Origin: an uncultured Flavobacteriales bacterium
GTDB lineage: Bacteria > Bacteroidota > Bacteroidia > Flavobacteriales_E > Vicingaceae
Reading direction: 5' to 3'
Assembly (NCBI GenBank): GCA_905479915.1
Contig: CAJQOH010000008.1
Location: 1-59,005, forward strand
DNA length: 59,005 bases
Numbering within the stretch: position 1 is the stretch's first letter; every line of letters begins with the position of its first letter. A model generated the notes under the pieces. The model had not been told where the DNA came from and did not search any database. It was given only the letters and a program-made list of their open reading frames with translations. Both the position numbers and the translations under genes were made by a program. Below are positions 16,619 to 23,757 of the stretch, piece after piece.

Positions 16619-17157
16619 GCCGCTACCTTATTTAACCTATTAAACATATTAATATTTTTTGCTGCAGACTTTTTATATGGATCACTTACATGCTTTTGTG
16701 TTCTATGAGGATGATCAATTGAAAAAAATACCTTTTTAAATTCATGTATTGCTGGTTGCATGGAATTGTTTGTTTGATATTTTTCAAAAACTGTCTCCAT
16801 TCCATCATGATTCTCATAAATATTTTGAAGACCCTTTATAAAGTATTTAAAATCTTCGGCATTAAAAGTTCTGTGCACAAAACCATTCAAACGATTCAAT
16901 TGAACATCATCATGATCCATAATAAAATCATAAGGAGAATTTCCCATTAACTGAACCATACGGTTCGCATTTTTCACAATCATTTTTCTATTCCCCCATC
17001 CAATAGTAGCGGCTAAAAACCCTGCAATCTCTACATCTTCTTTCAAACTAAATTGATGAGGAATAGAAATCGGATCTGGCTCTATAAAACTTGGGCGGTT
17101 GTATTCAACCACCTTTTCATCTAAAAAAGACTTTATATCTTGGCTTATCTTATTCAT
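16615..17157 (-). pseudogene. TIGR02757/DUF2400 protein, N-terminal fragment with element-encoded tail
   Basis: The host gene's N-terminal part (about 172 residues) up to KNINMF, after which the reading frame runs into element DNA and adds NRLNKVAA before a stop. The ATG at 17157 is chosen because the -7 box TAATTTTG (minus strand, 17167-17174) overlaps an upstream TTG. The conserved segments GFLAATIGWGNRKM, MGNSPYDF, GFVHRTF and FFSIDHPHRTQKHVSDP are intact, so decay is not visible; this suggests a recent insertion or a truncated protein tolerated beside the rescue copy. Its stop overlaps the last codon of the convergent integrase gene. Confidence 0.92.
16622..16647. other. attR: core AAACAT with element arm
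   Basis: The core AAACAT is at 16642-16647; host gene sequence continues to the right. On the element side, CTACCTTA (16623-16630) is the inverse of TAAGGTAG (2920-2927) inside attL, so the joined circle would have an attP with inverted arms around the core. Confidence 0.85.
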
Positions 17158-17227
17158 ACGTTCTGACAAAATTAATTATTAAGATCAATTGAGAAAAAAC
17201 GTACTTTAGTTTCTTTAAGAAAAAAGA

Positions 17228-18151
17228 ATGGCTGAAAAAAAAGTTAAAGAAGTTAAAAGTACCGGTTTCGGTTCTAATGCTAGAAACGAAAGTGATCGGT
17301 TAATTTCAAAAAACGGAAAGTTTAATGTTAAAAAAGAAGGTTTAACATTTTTTGAACGGTTCAACCTGTTTCATTCCTTAATAAACATGGGAACGATTCC
17401 ATTTTTTATTTGCTTGATGGCTGGTTTCTTTCTTATCAATTTATTTTTTACCGGAACCTATCTTATAATTGGATTAGATAATTTACAAGGTACAACGGCT
17501 AATAATGAGTTTTATGACGCCTTCTATTTTAGTGCGCAAACACTCACTACAGTTGGATATGGCGGTTTACATCCAACAGGAAAATTAATAAGTTTAGTCG
17601 CAAGTTTTGAAGCATTCACAGGATTATTAGGTTTTGCAGTTTCTACAGGTCTTTTGTATGGAAGATTTTCTAAACCAAAACCCAAAATAATGTTCTCTAA
17701 CAATGCGTTAATCTCTCCTTACATGGAAATGACAGGCTTAATGGCTAGAGTAGCTAATCCTAAAAACAATCAACTTATAAATGTTACTGCAAAAATGATG
17801 TATTCTCAAACTGAGGAAACAAATGGCAATAAAACCAGAAAATTTTATCCCTTAGATTTAGAAATAGATAAAATAAGCCTTTTTGTTACTAGTTGGACTG
17901 TTGTTCATCCTATAACTAATGATAGCCCTCTTTATAATTTAACACACCAAGAAATAAAAAATCGTGATGGTGAACTGATTTTATTACTTAGTGCTTATGA
18001 TGAATCTTATAGTCAAGATTTACATGCTAGAACCTCATACAAACCAGAAGAGATTGTTGAAAATGCTAAATTTGTATCCGTTATTGGCTTTAATGAAGAA
18101 AAACAATCTGTAGCCCATCTAGATAAATTGAGTGACTATGAATCCGTATAA
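17228..18151 (+). CDS. Inward-rectifier-type potassium channel (KirBac-like)
   Basis: A 307-residue channel subunit. The N-terminal slide helix region (about 35-55) is followed by TM1 (about 60-83), a pore helix and selectivity filter TTVGYGGL near 107-114, TM2 (about 122-145), and then a C-terminal cytoplasmic immunoglobulin-like domain (150-307) typical of Kir channels. As a tetramer in the inner membrane it should pass K+. It stands alone, with a divergent promoter region shared with the host TIGR02757 gene. Family assignment is secure; gating ligands cannot be read from sequence. Confidence 0.92.
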   Translation: MAEKKVKEVKSTGFGSNARNESDRLISKNGKFNVKKEGLTFFERFNLFHSLINMGTIPFFICLMAGFFLINLFFTGTYLIIGLDNLQGTTANNEFYDAFYFSAQTLTTVGYGGLHPTGKLISLVASFEAFTGLLGFAVSTGLLYGRFSKPKPKIMFSNNALISPYMEMTGLMARVANPKNNQLINVTAKMMYSQTEETNGNKTRKFYPLDLEIDKISLFVTSWTVVHPITNDSPLYNLTHQEIKNRDGELILLLSAYDESYSQDLHARTSYKPEEIVENAKFVSVIGFNEEKQSVAHLDKLSDYESV

Positions 18152-18180
18152 ATTGGAATGATTATTGGTAAATTTGAATT

Positions 18181-18516
18181 ATGAAGAACTTAATAATAAT
18201 TGCGTCAATCATGTTAACCAGCTTAACAATAAACGCTCAAGAAAAAGTAAAGACATACAAAGTATTGGCCGCTTGTGGTCAATGTCAGCTTGATATGAAT
18301 TCTAAATCTGGTTGTGAACTCGCTATCCAATATGGAGGTAAAAAATACTGGGTTGAAGGAAGTACACTCCAAGATCATGGAGATGAGCACGACCCGGAAG
18401 GAGGAATGTGTAAAAAGACAAGAAAAGCCGAAATTCAAGGAACTTTTAAAGACAAAGAATTTCATGCTTCCTCTTTTGTTTTAATCGACAAGAAGAAGAA
18501 GAAGAAGAAAAAATAA
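18181..18516 (+). CDS. Small secreted Cys-rich protein (DUF6370-like)
   Basis: A 111-residue protein with a signal peptide (1-19, cut after INAQ). The mature part shows the CGQCQLDM...GCELA pattern, then HGDEHDPEGGMC, resembling the DUF6370 family of small exported proteins. Conserved Cys and His residues suggest metal binding or disulphides. The tail is eight consecutive lysines encoded by AAG/AAA triplets, a low-complexity end likely to vary in length. It begins 29 nt after the channel gene on the same strand and may be co-transcribed. Its function is unknown. Confidence 0.75.
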   Translation: MKNLIIIASIMLTSLTINAQEKVKTYKVLAACGQCQLDMNSKSGCELAIQYGGKKYWVEGSTLQDHGDEHDPEGGMCKKTRKAEIQGTFKDKEFHASSFVLIDKKKKKKKK

Positions 18517-18840
18517 TTACGCTTTATTGTCCAAATAACTGACCAACCCTTTAAGCGTGTCGTCCCAAAAGTTTTCATAAAACTTTAACCAATCACTCAC
18601 TGTTTTTAATGATTTTGGATTGGGATAAATCATTTGTTCTCGTCCATTCTTCTTTATTTGGACTAAATCGGCATCCTCTAAGATTTTAATATGCTTAGTT
18701 ACCCCTTGCCTAGAAATATCGAATTGAGCAGAAATTTCTGTAATAGGTAAAGCTACACTGGCCACCACAAGAGCGTGTAAAATTTCACGTCTTGTAGGGT
18801 CAGCAATTGCTTTAAATATTTTATCTATTTGCTTTTGCAT
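18517..18840 (-). CDS. ArsR-family transcriptional regulator
   Basis: A 107-residue winged-helix repressor: FKAIADPTRREILHAL, then ITEISAQFDISRQGVTKHIKILEDADLV (recognition helix) and the wing KNGREQMIYPNP. The Cys metal-binding motif of ArsR/SmtB is absent, as usual for the subgroup paired with SRPBCC proteins. It is the second gene of a two-gene operon; its ATG overlaps the stop of the SRPBCC gene by one base. Two palindromes upstream of the operon are probable operators, implying autoregulation. The effector is unknown. Confidence 0.9.
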   Translation of the reverse strand: MQKQIDKIFKAIADPTRREILHALVVASVALPITEISAQFDISRQGVTKHIKILEDADLVQIKKNGREQMIYPNPKSLKTVSDWLKFYENFWDDTLKGLVSYLDNKA

Positions 18841-19253
18841 TATTTAGCTAAATAATCTTTTAATTGGTTAACACATTGTTCCCAACCTCCACTAAAACTT
18901 TCAAACATTTTAATAGCAGATTCTCCAGGAAAATTTGCGATTCCTGAATGTTCTAAAAACAACTTCGTACCTTCTCCCTCTGCTTCTAAAACCCATTTCA
19001 CAGTTGTTTCAACATTCGTATTTTCTACTATCCATGTATATACTAAAGTATATGGGCTTGCCTCTTTAACTTCTCCAGTAATGGTCATACAACCTTGTTC
19101 TTCGCTTGCTGTAAAAGTATAAGGCATTCCTGCTTTAGCTTCAAAATCAGCTTTAATAAACCAAGTAGAAATCTCCTCAGCTTTAGAAATAGCATTCCAT
19201 ACTTTATCAACCGGATGGTTAATGATTTGTTCTTTTGTGATTACATCATTCAT
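18840..19253 (-). CDS. SRPBCC (AHSA1-like) ligand-binding protein
   Basis: A 137-residue START/Bet v1-like fold protein of the activator-of-Hsp90 C-terminal type: IINHPVDKVWNAISKAEEISTWF at the N-terminus, the VKWVLEAEGEGTKLFLEHSG strand pair, and the C-terminal helix FESFSGGWEQCVNQLKDYLAK. The fold encloses a hydrophobic pocket. In this context, paired with an ArsR repressor, it probably binds a small lipophilic molecule or serves a stress response, but the ligand is not known. It is the first gene of the operon. Confidence 0.9.
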   Translation of the reverse strand: MNDVITKEQIINHPVDKVWNAISKAEEISTWFIKADFEAKAGMPYTFTASEEQGCMTITGEVKEASPYTLVYTWIVENTNVETTVKWVLEAEGEGTKLFLEHSGIANFPGESAIKMFESFSGGWEQCVNQLKDYLAK

Positions 19254-19284
19254 ATCTATAAAATTAAGTTTAATATTTGTTTTA

Positions 19285-19341
19285 GCAACTAATTGGTTGC
19301 AAATATAAATAGAAATATTAATTAAGCAACTAAACGGTTGC
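19285..19341. promoter_or_regulatory. Two matching palindromes, probable ArsR operators
   Basis: GCAACTAATTGGTTGC (19285-19300) and GCAACTAAACGGTTGC (19326-19341) are near-identical imperfect palindromes 41 bp apart, about four helical turns. They lie between the divergent SRPBCC/ArsR operon and the PPOX gene, so the repressor could control both. The second is followed by a T run and might also act as a weak terminator. Confidence 0.6.
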
Positions 19342-19390
19342 TTTTTTTTAATCCAAGATTAATTTATCTTTGATCAAAATACTTCTTAAA

Positions 19391-19915
19391 ATGTCTGAAC
19401 GAGTCCAAAAAATAAGAGAAAAGCATGGTGAGCCTTCTGAAAGAGCTCAAAAAAAAGTACTCAATTATTTAGCAGATGATGTAAAAGAGTTTATCAAGCA
19501 ATCTCCTTTTGCAGTTTTATCTACCTCAGATAGTAGCGGAAACTGTGATTCTTCGCCTAGAGGCGGAAAACCAGGTTTTATAAAAATTTTAAATGACACT
19601 ACTCTCTTAATGCCAGACATAAGAGGAAATCGTTTACTACAAAGTACTTCCAATATCGAATCCAATCCTAAAGCTGGTTTAATATTCTTTATTCCCGGAA
19701 ACAACAAAACGGTAAGAGTTAATGGAACTGTTCAATTCTTAACATTTGATGAACTAGAAAAGTTAGGTCTAAATAACGAAGTTTTCAACCCTGATGAAAC
19801 CTCTCAAATGATTCAAGGATTAAGAATTACAGTAGATGAAGCCTACCGTCATTGCCCAAGAGCCTTATCCTTTTCAGATTTATGGAACACTGATAATATT
19901 TTCAAAAATCAATAA
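19391..19915 (+). CDS. Pyridoxamine-5'-phosphate-oxidase-like flavoprotein
   Basis: A 174-residue split-barrel FMN-binding protein. The N-terminal helix is followed by FAVLSTSDSSGNCDSSPRGG, the classic PPOX core with the Ser/Arg phosphate contacts, then LLMPDIRGNRLLQSTSNI, AGLIFFIPG and the C-terminal CPRALSFSDLW. It resembles the MSMEG_1061 type. The ATG at 19391 is chosen because a perfect -7 box, TATCTTTG (19365-19372), covers the upstream TTG. It probably reduces an unidentified substrate with a flavin cofactor. It is divergent from the ArsR operon and shares its operator region. Confidence 0.88.
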   Translation: MSERVQKIREKHGEPSERAQKKVLNYLADDVKEFIKQSPFAVLSTSDSSGNCDSSPRGGKPGFIKILNDTTLLMPDIRGNRLLQSTSNIESNPKAGLIFFIPGNNKTVRVNGTVQFLTFDELEKLGLNNEVFNPDETSQMIQGLRITVDEAYRHCPRALSFSDLWNTDNIFKNQ

Positions 19916-19942
19916 CCGTTTATCAATTCTTACAACACATTT

Positions 19943-19977
19943 AACTATAAAAACAACCTTAAACTATTTTTATAGTT
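19943..19977 (+). terminator. Intrinsic terminator after the PPOX gene
   Basis: AACTATAAAAA (19943-19953) pairs perfectly with TTTTTATAGTT (19967-19977) across a 13-nt loop, 28 nt after the stop. The right arm is itself part of a smaller AACTAT/ATAGTT palindrome that could serve the next gene's repressor. Confidence 0.5.
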
Positions 19978-19978
19978 G

Positions 19979-20006
19979 TATAACTAAAATTTTAGTTATA
20001 CATTTG
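19979..20006 (+). promoter_or_regulatory. BlaI-type operator overlapping a promoter
   Basis: A perfect 22-bp palindrome (19979-20000; half-site TATAACTAAAA) overlaps the -7 box TACATTTG (19999-20006), 4 nt before the BlaI ATG. The repressor would block its own promoter, the standard BlaI/MecI arrangement. The short distance implies a leaderless or nearly leaderless mRNA. Confidence 0.7.
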
Positions 20007-20010
20007 TTGT

Positions 20011-20367
20011 ATGAAAGAATTAACTAAAGCTGAAGAACAAATTATGCTCATCATATGGGCAAAAGAGAAATGTTTTGTAAAAGAAATCGTTTCAGAACTC
20101 CCAGAACCCAAGCCTGCATACAATACTGTATCTACAATAGTTAGAATATTAGAGAAAAAAGAATTTGTTGCTTATGAAGCCTTTGGGAAAACACATCAAT
20201 ACTACCCTTCAATTTCTAAAGAAGAATACAAAAGTTTAAAGACAAACAATTTAATGTCTAACTTTTTTGGAGGTTCGGCAGAATCTATGCTCTCCTTTTT
20301 TATGAAAGAAAATAAAATGGATATCAACCAAATAGACGAGTTGCTAAAAGAAATTAAAAACAAGTAA
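20011..20367 (+). CDS. BlaI/MecI-family repressor
   Basis: A 118-residue winged-helix repressor: LTKAEEQIMLIIWAKEKCFVKEIV, then PKPAYNTVSTIVRILEKKEFVAYE as recognition helix and wing, and a C-terminal dimerisation helix. BlaI proteins are released from DNA when a partner M56 membrane peptidase cleaves them. The partner gene follows after 1 nt, and a perfect palindrome sits on the promoter. No beta-lactamase is nearby, so it probably regulates an envelope-stress function. Confidence 0.93.
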   Translation: MKELTKAEEQIMLIIWAKEKCFVKEIVSELPEPKPAYNTVSTIVRILEKKEFVAYEAFGKTHQYYPSISKEEYKSLKTNNLMSNFFGGSAESMLSFFMKENKMDINQIDELLKEIKNK

Positions 20368-20368
20368 G

Positions 20369-21532
20369 ATGGAAACATTATTTTATATTTTCAAAGTAGG
20401 AATAATTTATGCAGCATTATATCTGATTTATTTCGGATTATTTCGGAACAACACCAATTTTCAAACAAACCGAATTTACCTTTTAGCAATTGCTCCGCTA
20501 TCTTTTCTTTTGCCCCTGTTAGATTTTAACATATCCGAAACCGCTCAATACCACATTATGTTACCCACTTTTGAATACAACAACACCATTTCAGAAACAA
20601 TGACCTACAGCTGGAAAGATTTAATTCTATTCTTTTATGGAGTGATTTCTGTCAAGGTTTTATTTCAATTTCTGAACAATTTCTTCAAAACGATAAATAC
20701 CATTTCTAAAATCAAGAAAGGAACTCAAAAGGAAATTCAACCCTTTTCATTCTTTTCTTTTATCCATGTTTCAGAAAAGATAAAGAATGAAGAGAGACAA
20801 GCCATTCTTTACCATGAACAAATCCATTCTACACAAATCCATTCTTTAGATATAATTATTTATGAAATCAGTAAGGTATTGCTTTGGTGGAACCCATTTT
20901 TATGGATGGGACTCAATTCTGTTAAAAGTAATCACGAATTTATTGCGGATAAGTTGGCTTCCGAAAAAGCCGACAAGTATTCATCGGTTCTTGTTGCTCA
21001 ACTGCTTGGTGTGAATTGCAGTGTATTAGCAAACAATTTTAAATCTAAACCATTAATTAAAAAAAGAATTATGATGATGAAAACAAAAAAATCAAGTCGA
21101 ATGAGCATATTAAAATATGCGTTAGTTATTCCTGTTATAGGGTTAGCAATAATAACAAGCAACAAAGAGACGCTGGCAAATCCAATAGAAAGCCTTACCC
21201 TAGAAAAACATAACGATAACAAAGTTTATCAAAAAGTAGACGTTATGCCAGAGTTTAAAGGTGGTCAAAAGGGTTTAATGAATTATTTAATGTCGAACAT
21301 AAAATACCCTAAAGAAGCTCAAAAAGACAACATTCAGGGTAAAGTTTTGGTGAGCTTTGTAATTGATTCTAAAGGCAATATTAAAGACATTAAAATACCT
21401 AAACCTGTCAATACTATGTTAGATGAAGAAGCTATTCGAGTAATTGAAACAATGCCTAAATGGACTCCAGGTAAAAAAGATGGAAAAGCAGTAAGTGTAC
21501 AATATACAATTCCAATTATGTTTAAGCTTTAA
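20369..21532 (+). CDS. M56 (BlaR1-like) membrane metallopeptidase with TonB C-terminal domain
   Basis: A 387-residue protein. Transmembrane helices lie at about 5-23, 33-50, 85-105 and 247-262. The zinc peptidase motif HEQIH (HExxH) is near 150-154, with the downstream Glu in NHEFIADKLA. The periplasmic C-terminus (about 290-387) is a TonB/energy-transducer fold (YPKEAQKDNIQGKVLVSFVID... AIRVIETMPKWTPGKKDGK). Classic BlaR1 has a penicillin-binding sensor at this position; here it is replaced. It probably senses an envelope signal and cleaves the BlaI repressor encoded just upstream. The TonB domain might instead contact outer-membrane receptors. Confidence 0.92.
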   Translation: METLFYIFKVGIIYAALYLIYFGLFRNNTNFQTNRIYLLAIAPLSFLLPLLDFNISETAQYHIMLPTFEYNNTISETMTYSWKDLILFFYGVISVKVLFQFLNNFFKTINTISKIKKGTQKEIQPFSFFSFIHVSEKIKNEERQAILYHEQIHSTQIHSLDIIIYEISKVLLWWNPFLWMGLNSVKSNHEFIADKLASEKADKYSSVLVAQLLGVNCSVLANNFKSKPLIKKRIMMMKTKKSSRMSILKYALVIPVIGLAIITSNKETLANPIESLTLEKHNDNKVYQKVDVMPEFKGGQKGLMNYLMSNIKYPKEAQKDNIQGKVLVSFVIDSKGNIKDIKIPKPVNTMLDEEAIRVIETMPKWTPGKKDGKAVSVQYTIPIMFKL

Positions 21533-21570
21533 AAATAATTCACATCAAGTCCAGTTAGTACTTGAAACCA

Positions 21571-21606
21571 AAAAGGGGAAATTCTTTAATTAGAACTTCC
21601 CCTTTT
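21571..21606. terminator. Bidirectional terminator
   Basis: AAAAGGGGAA (21571-21580) pairs with TTCCCCTTTT (21597-21606) between the convergent M56 and outer-membrane genes. The A and T tracts at the ends suit termination in both directions. Confidence 0.75.
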
Positions 21607-21622
21607 AATTTAACCAATTTAT

Positions 21623-22132
21623 TTAAAAAGTATATCGAATTGATACCCCTAAAGTAAATTCGAAACCAGAATAATCCCTTACAAAATTAAACATCGGTCT
21701 AGAATCTACACTTACTGTAAAAGGCAAATCAACTTCTTCATTAAAATCATATTCAACACCAACTTGAGCACCTAAAGCTGCTCCAACAGCACTACCATCC
21801 CTTACCAATTGATCTCCATTAATCGCAGCACTAAAAGAATACATCCAAACCTGAGCACCAGGACCAGCAAACCAACTAAACCCGCTCTCAATATCTCCAA
21901 GAACATGAAAAGCTCCAGATATTCCTAAACGATTAAAATTATTATCAGTCGAAAAACCAGCACCAACCTCTACTCTATTTAAATCTCCTAATCCTTGTTG
22001 AAAAGAAATTTCAGGTCCAATACCATAATTACCAGCACTTGTTCTTAAACCTATTGTACTAGGGTACACTTGAGACTTAGCCGAAAATAAAACAACCAAT
22101 AACATTGTTGTCAATAAATAAAATTTCTTCAT
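21623..22132 (-). CDS. Small outer-membrane beta-barrel protein
   Basis: A 169-residue protein with a signal peptide (1-20, MKKFYLLTTMLLVVLFSAKS) and alternating amphipathic strands that end in an aromatic residue (VSIRYTF), as required for BAM-mediated insertion. The length suits an eight-stranded barrel. No named family is recognised. It is convergent with the M56 gene and divergent from the FAD enzyme. Confidence 0.8.
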   Translation of the reverse strand: MKKFYLLTTMLLVVLFSAKSQVYPSTIGLRTSAGNYGIGPEISFQQGLGDLNRVEVGAGFSTDNNFNRLGISGAFHVLGDIESGFSWFAGPGAQVWMYSFSAAINGDQLVRDGSAVGAALGAQVGVEYDFNEEVDLPFTVSVDSRPMFNFVRDYSGFEFTLGVSIRYTF

Positions 22133-22271
22133 AGCTTCTCTTTTTTTTTATAAAAGTATCTCAAATCAATGCTCCGAATTAAACTTAGTTATAAATAATA
22201 TTAACAGTTAGTTTGGGATAACCTACTATGAATTTTATATTTTTACGACTCTTTTACAACTAATCACATTG

Positions 22272-23510
22272 ATGACAACAGAGAATGTAGACGTTTTAAT
22301 TATTGGAGCCGGACCTTCTGGCTCTATGGCTGCATCGATGGTTAATAAAAATGGATTTAAAGTTAAAGTTGTAGAAAAAACACAATTCCCTAGATTTGTA
22401 ATTGGAGAAAGTTTACTTACAAGATGTATGGATCATTTTGAAGAAGCTGGAGTTCTTGACGCGATAAAAGAAAAAGGCTTTCAAGTAAAAAATGGAGCTA
22501 CTTTCCTGAAAGGTGAAAACAGGTGTGATTTTAACTTTTCTGAACAGTACACAAAAGGTTCGGAATGGACTTGGCAAGTTCCAAGAGATGAATTTGATAA
22601 AGTTATTGCAGACAAAGTAGAATCAATGGGGGTAGACATTGAATATCAAACAACTGTTACCGATATTCAGTTTAACGGATCTAATTCAACAACTACTGTT
22701 CTAGACAAAAATGGTAAAGAAAAAAAGATTGAAGCAAAGTTTATTATTGACTCCAGCGGATACGGCAGAGTAATTCCAAAACTACTCAACCTTAGCACAC
22801 CATCCTCTATGCCTGCAAGAAGTACTTTGTTTGCTCAATTTAAAGATGTAAACAGGCCTCACAATAGCGATAGAAATAGAATTGTTGTTGTAGCGCATGA
22901 CCCCCAAATTTGGATATGGATCATCCCTTTTTCTAATGGAAATACTTCTGTAGGTTTTGTTGGAAATCCTGAGTTCTTAAATAAATATGAAGGAAACTTA
23001 GAAGAAAAGTATAGAGCTTTAATTGCAGATGAACCACTAATTAGTGAACGCTTTAAAAACGTAGAACTAAAATTTGACCCTGTACATATCGAAGGATATT
23101 CTGTTGCTGTTAAAAAACTTTACGGTAAAGGATTTGTGCTAACAGGTAATTCCACCGAGTTTTTGGACCCTATCTTTTCATCAGGAGTAACATTTGCTAC
23201 CGAATCAGGAATCATTGCAGGGAAACTGGTAAGTAAAAAACTAAAAGGAGAAACAATAGATTGGGATAATGAATATGTAAAACCTATTACACAAGGAATA
23301 GAAACTTTTAGAACATACATTAAAGCTTGGTATGATGGAACCCTACATCAAATTTTCTTTTCAGATCAAATAGACAAAACAATCAAAAATAAAATATGTT
23401 CTGTTCTGGCTGGCTATGTTTGGGATAAGTCCAATCCTTTTGTTACTAGACACCAACAATCTGTTAAAAACCTGGCTAATTTCTTGTCTAAAAAACAAAC
23501 TAGTAAATAA
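22272..23510 (+). CDS. FAD-dependent oxidoreductase, halogenase-like
   Basis: A 412-residue flavoprotein of the group that includes geranylgeranyl reductases and tryptophan halogenases. It shows the N-terminal dinucleotide motif IIGAGPSGSMAA, then FPRFVIGESLL, the second FAD motif VLTGNSTEFLDPIFSSGVTFA, and WIWIIP near 220, which matches the WxWxIP signature of flavin-dependent halogenases. The halogenase catalytic Lys cannot be placed with certainty, so an oxidase or reductase role remains possible. ATG at 22272 is preferred over TTG three bases upstream. The gene has no biosynthetic cluster around it. Confidence 0.85.
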   Translation: MTTENVDVLIIGAGPSGSMAASMVNKNGFKVKVVEKTQFPRFVIGESLLTRCMDHFEEAGVLDAIKEKGFQVKNGATFLKGENRCDFNFSEQYTKGSEWTWQVPRDEFDKVIADKVESMGVDIEYQTTVTDIQFNGSNSTTTVLDKNGKEKKIEAKFIIDSSGYGRVIPKLLNLSTPSSMPARSTLFAQFKDVNRPHNSDRNRIVVVAHDPQIWIWIIPFSNGNTSVGFVGNPEFLNKYEGNLEEKYRALIADEPLISERFKNVELKFDPVHIEGYSVAVKKLYGKGFVLTGNSTEFLDPIFSSGVTFATESGIIAGKLVSKKLKGETIDWDNEYVKPITQGIETFRTYIKAWYDGTLHQIFFSDQIDKTIKNKICSVLAGYVWDKSNPFVTRHQQSVKNLANFLSKKQTSK

Positions 23511-23757
23511 AATATCTACTATTCGTTTAGTTAGTTTTTCAATGTCGGTTATTGTTCATTTAATGATTATTAAATATCCTTCCTCAATAAAAATCTAATA
23601 AAAACAGTATCTTGTTCTTTATAAATTTCAAGACATTAAAAAGCTCTGGCATAAAATATCATTTATAGGTTTAAATAACCTACAGAAAGGTGAAGCTCTA
23701 GAACACTTCCGAGAAATTATTTTAATCAATCGATTAATTTCGATTACTACCATAGCA

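Larger units (their letters stand above)
2899..16647. mobile_element. Self-rescuing serine-integrase element with type I restriction island
   Basis: A 13.7-kb integrated element bounded by AAACAT cores at 2899-2904 and 16642-16647. It interrupts a minus-strand TIGR02757 gene. In order its genes are a full-length replacement TIGR02757 copy, a small serine recombinase, a six-gene restriction operon on the minus strand, a putative HUH Rep protein, a 56-residue ORF, and a large serine recombinase ending 23 nt before attR. To the eye the sequence is less AT-rich than the flanks, which fits transfer. No conjugation or capsid genes are visible, so it is an integrative element that may move passively or replicate as a circle through the Rep protein. 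Removing it restores the host gene perfectly. Confidence 0.9.

Noticed and set aside
18484-18513. Eight-lysine tail as a programmed or functional polybasic signal.
   Set aside because: Encoded by a simple AAG repeat at the end of the gene, so replication slippage is the simpler explanation.
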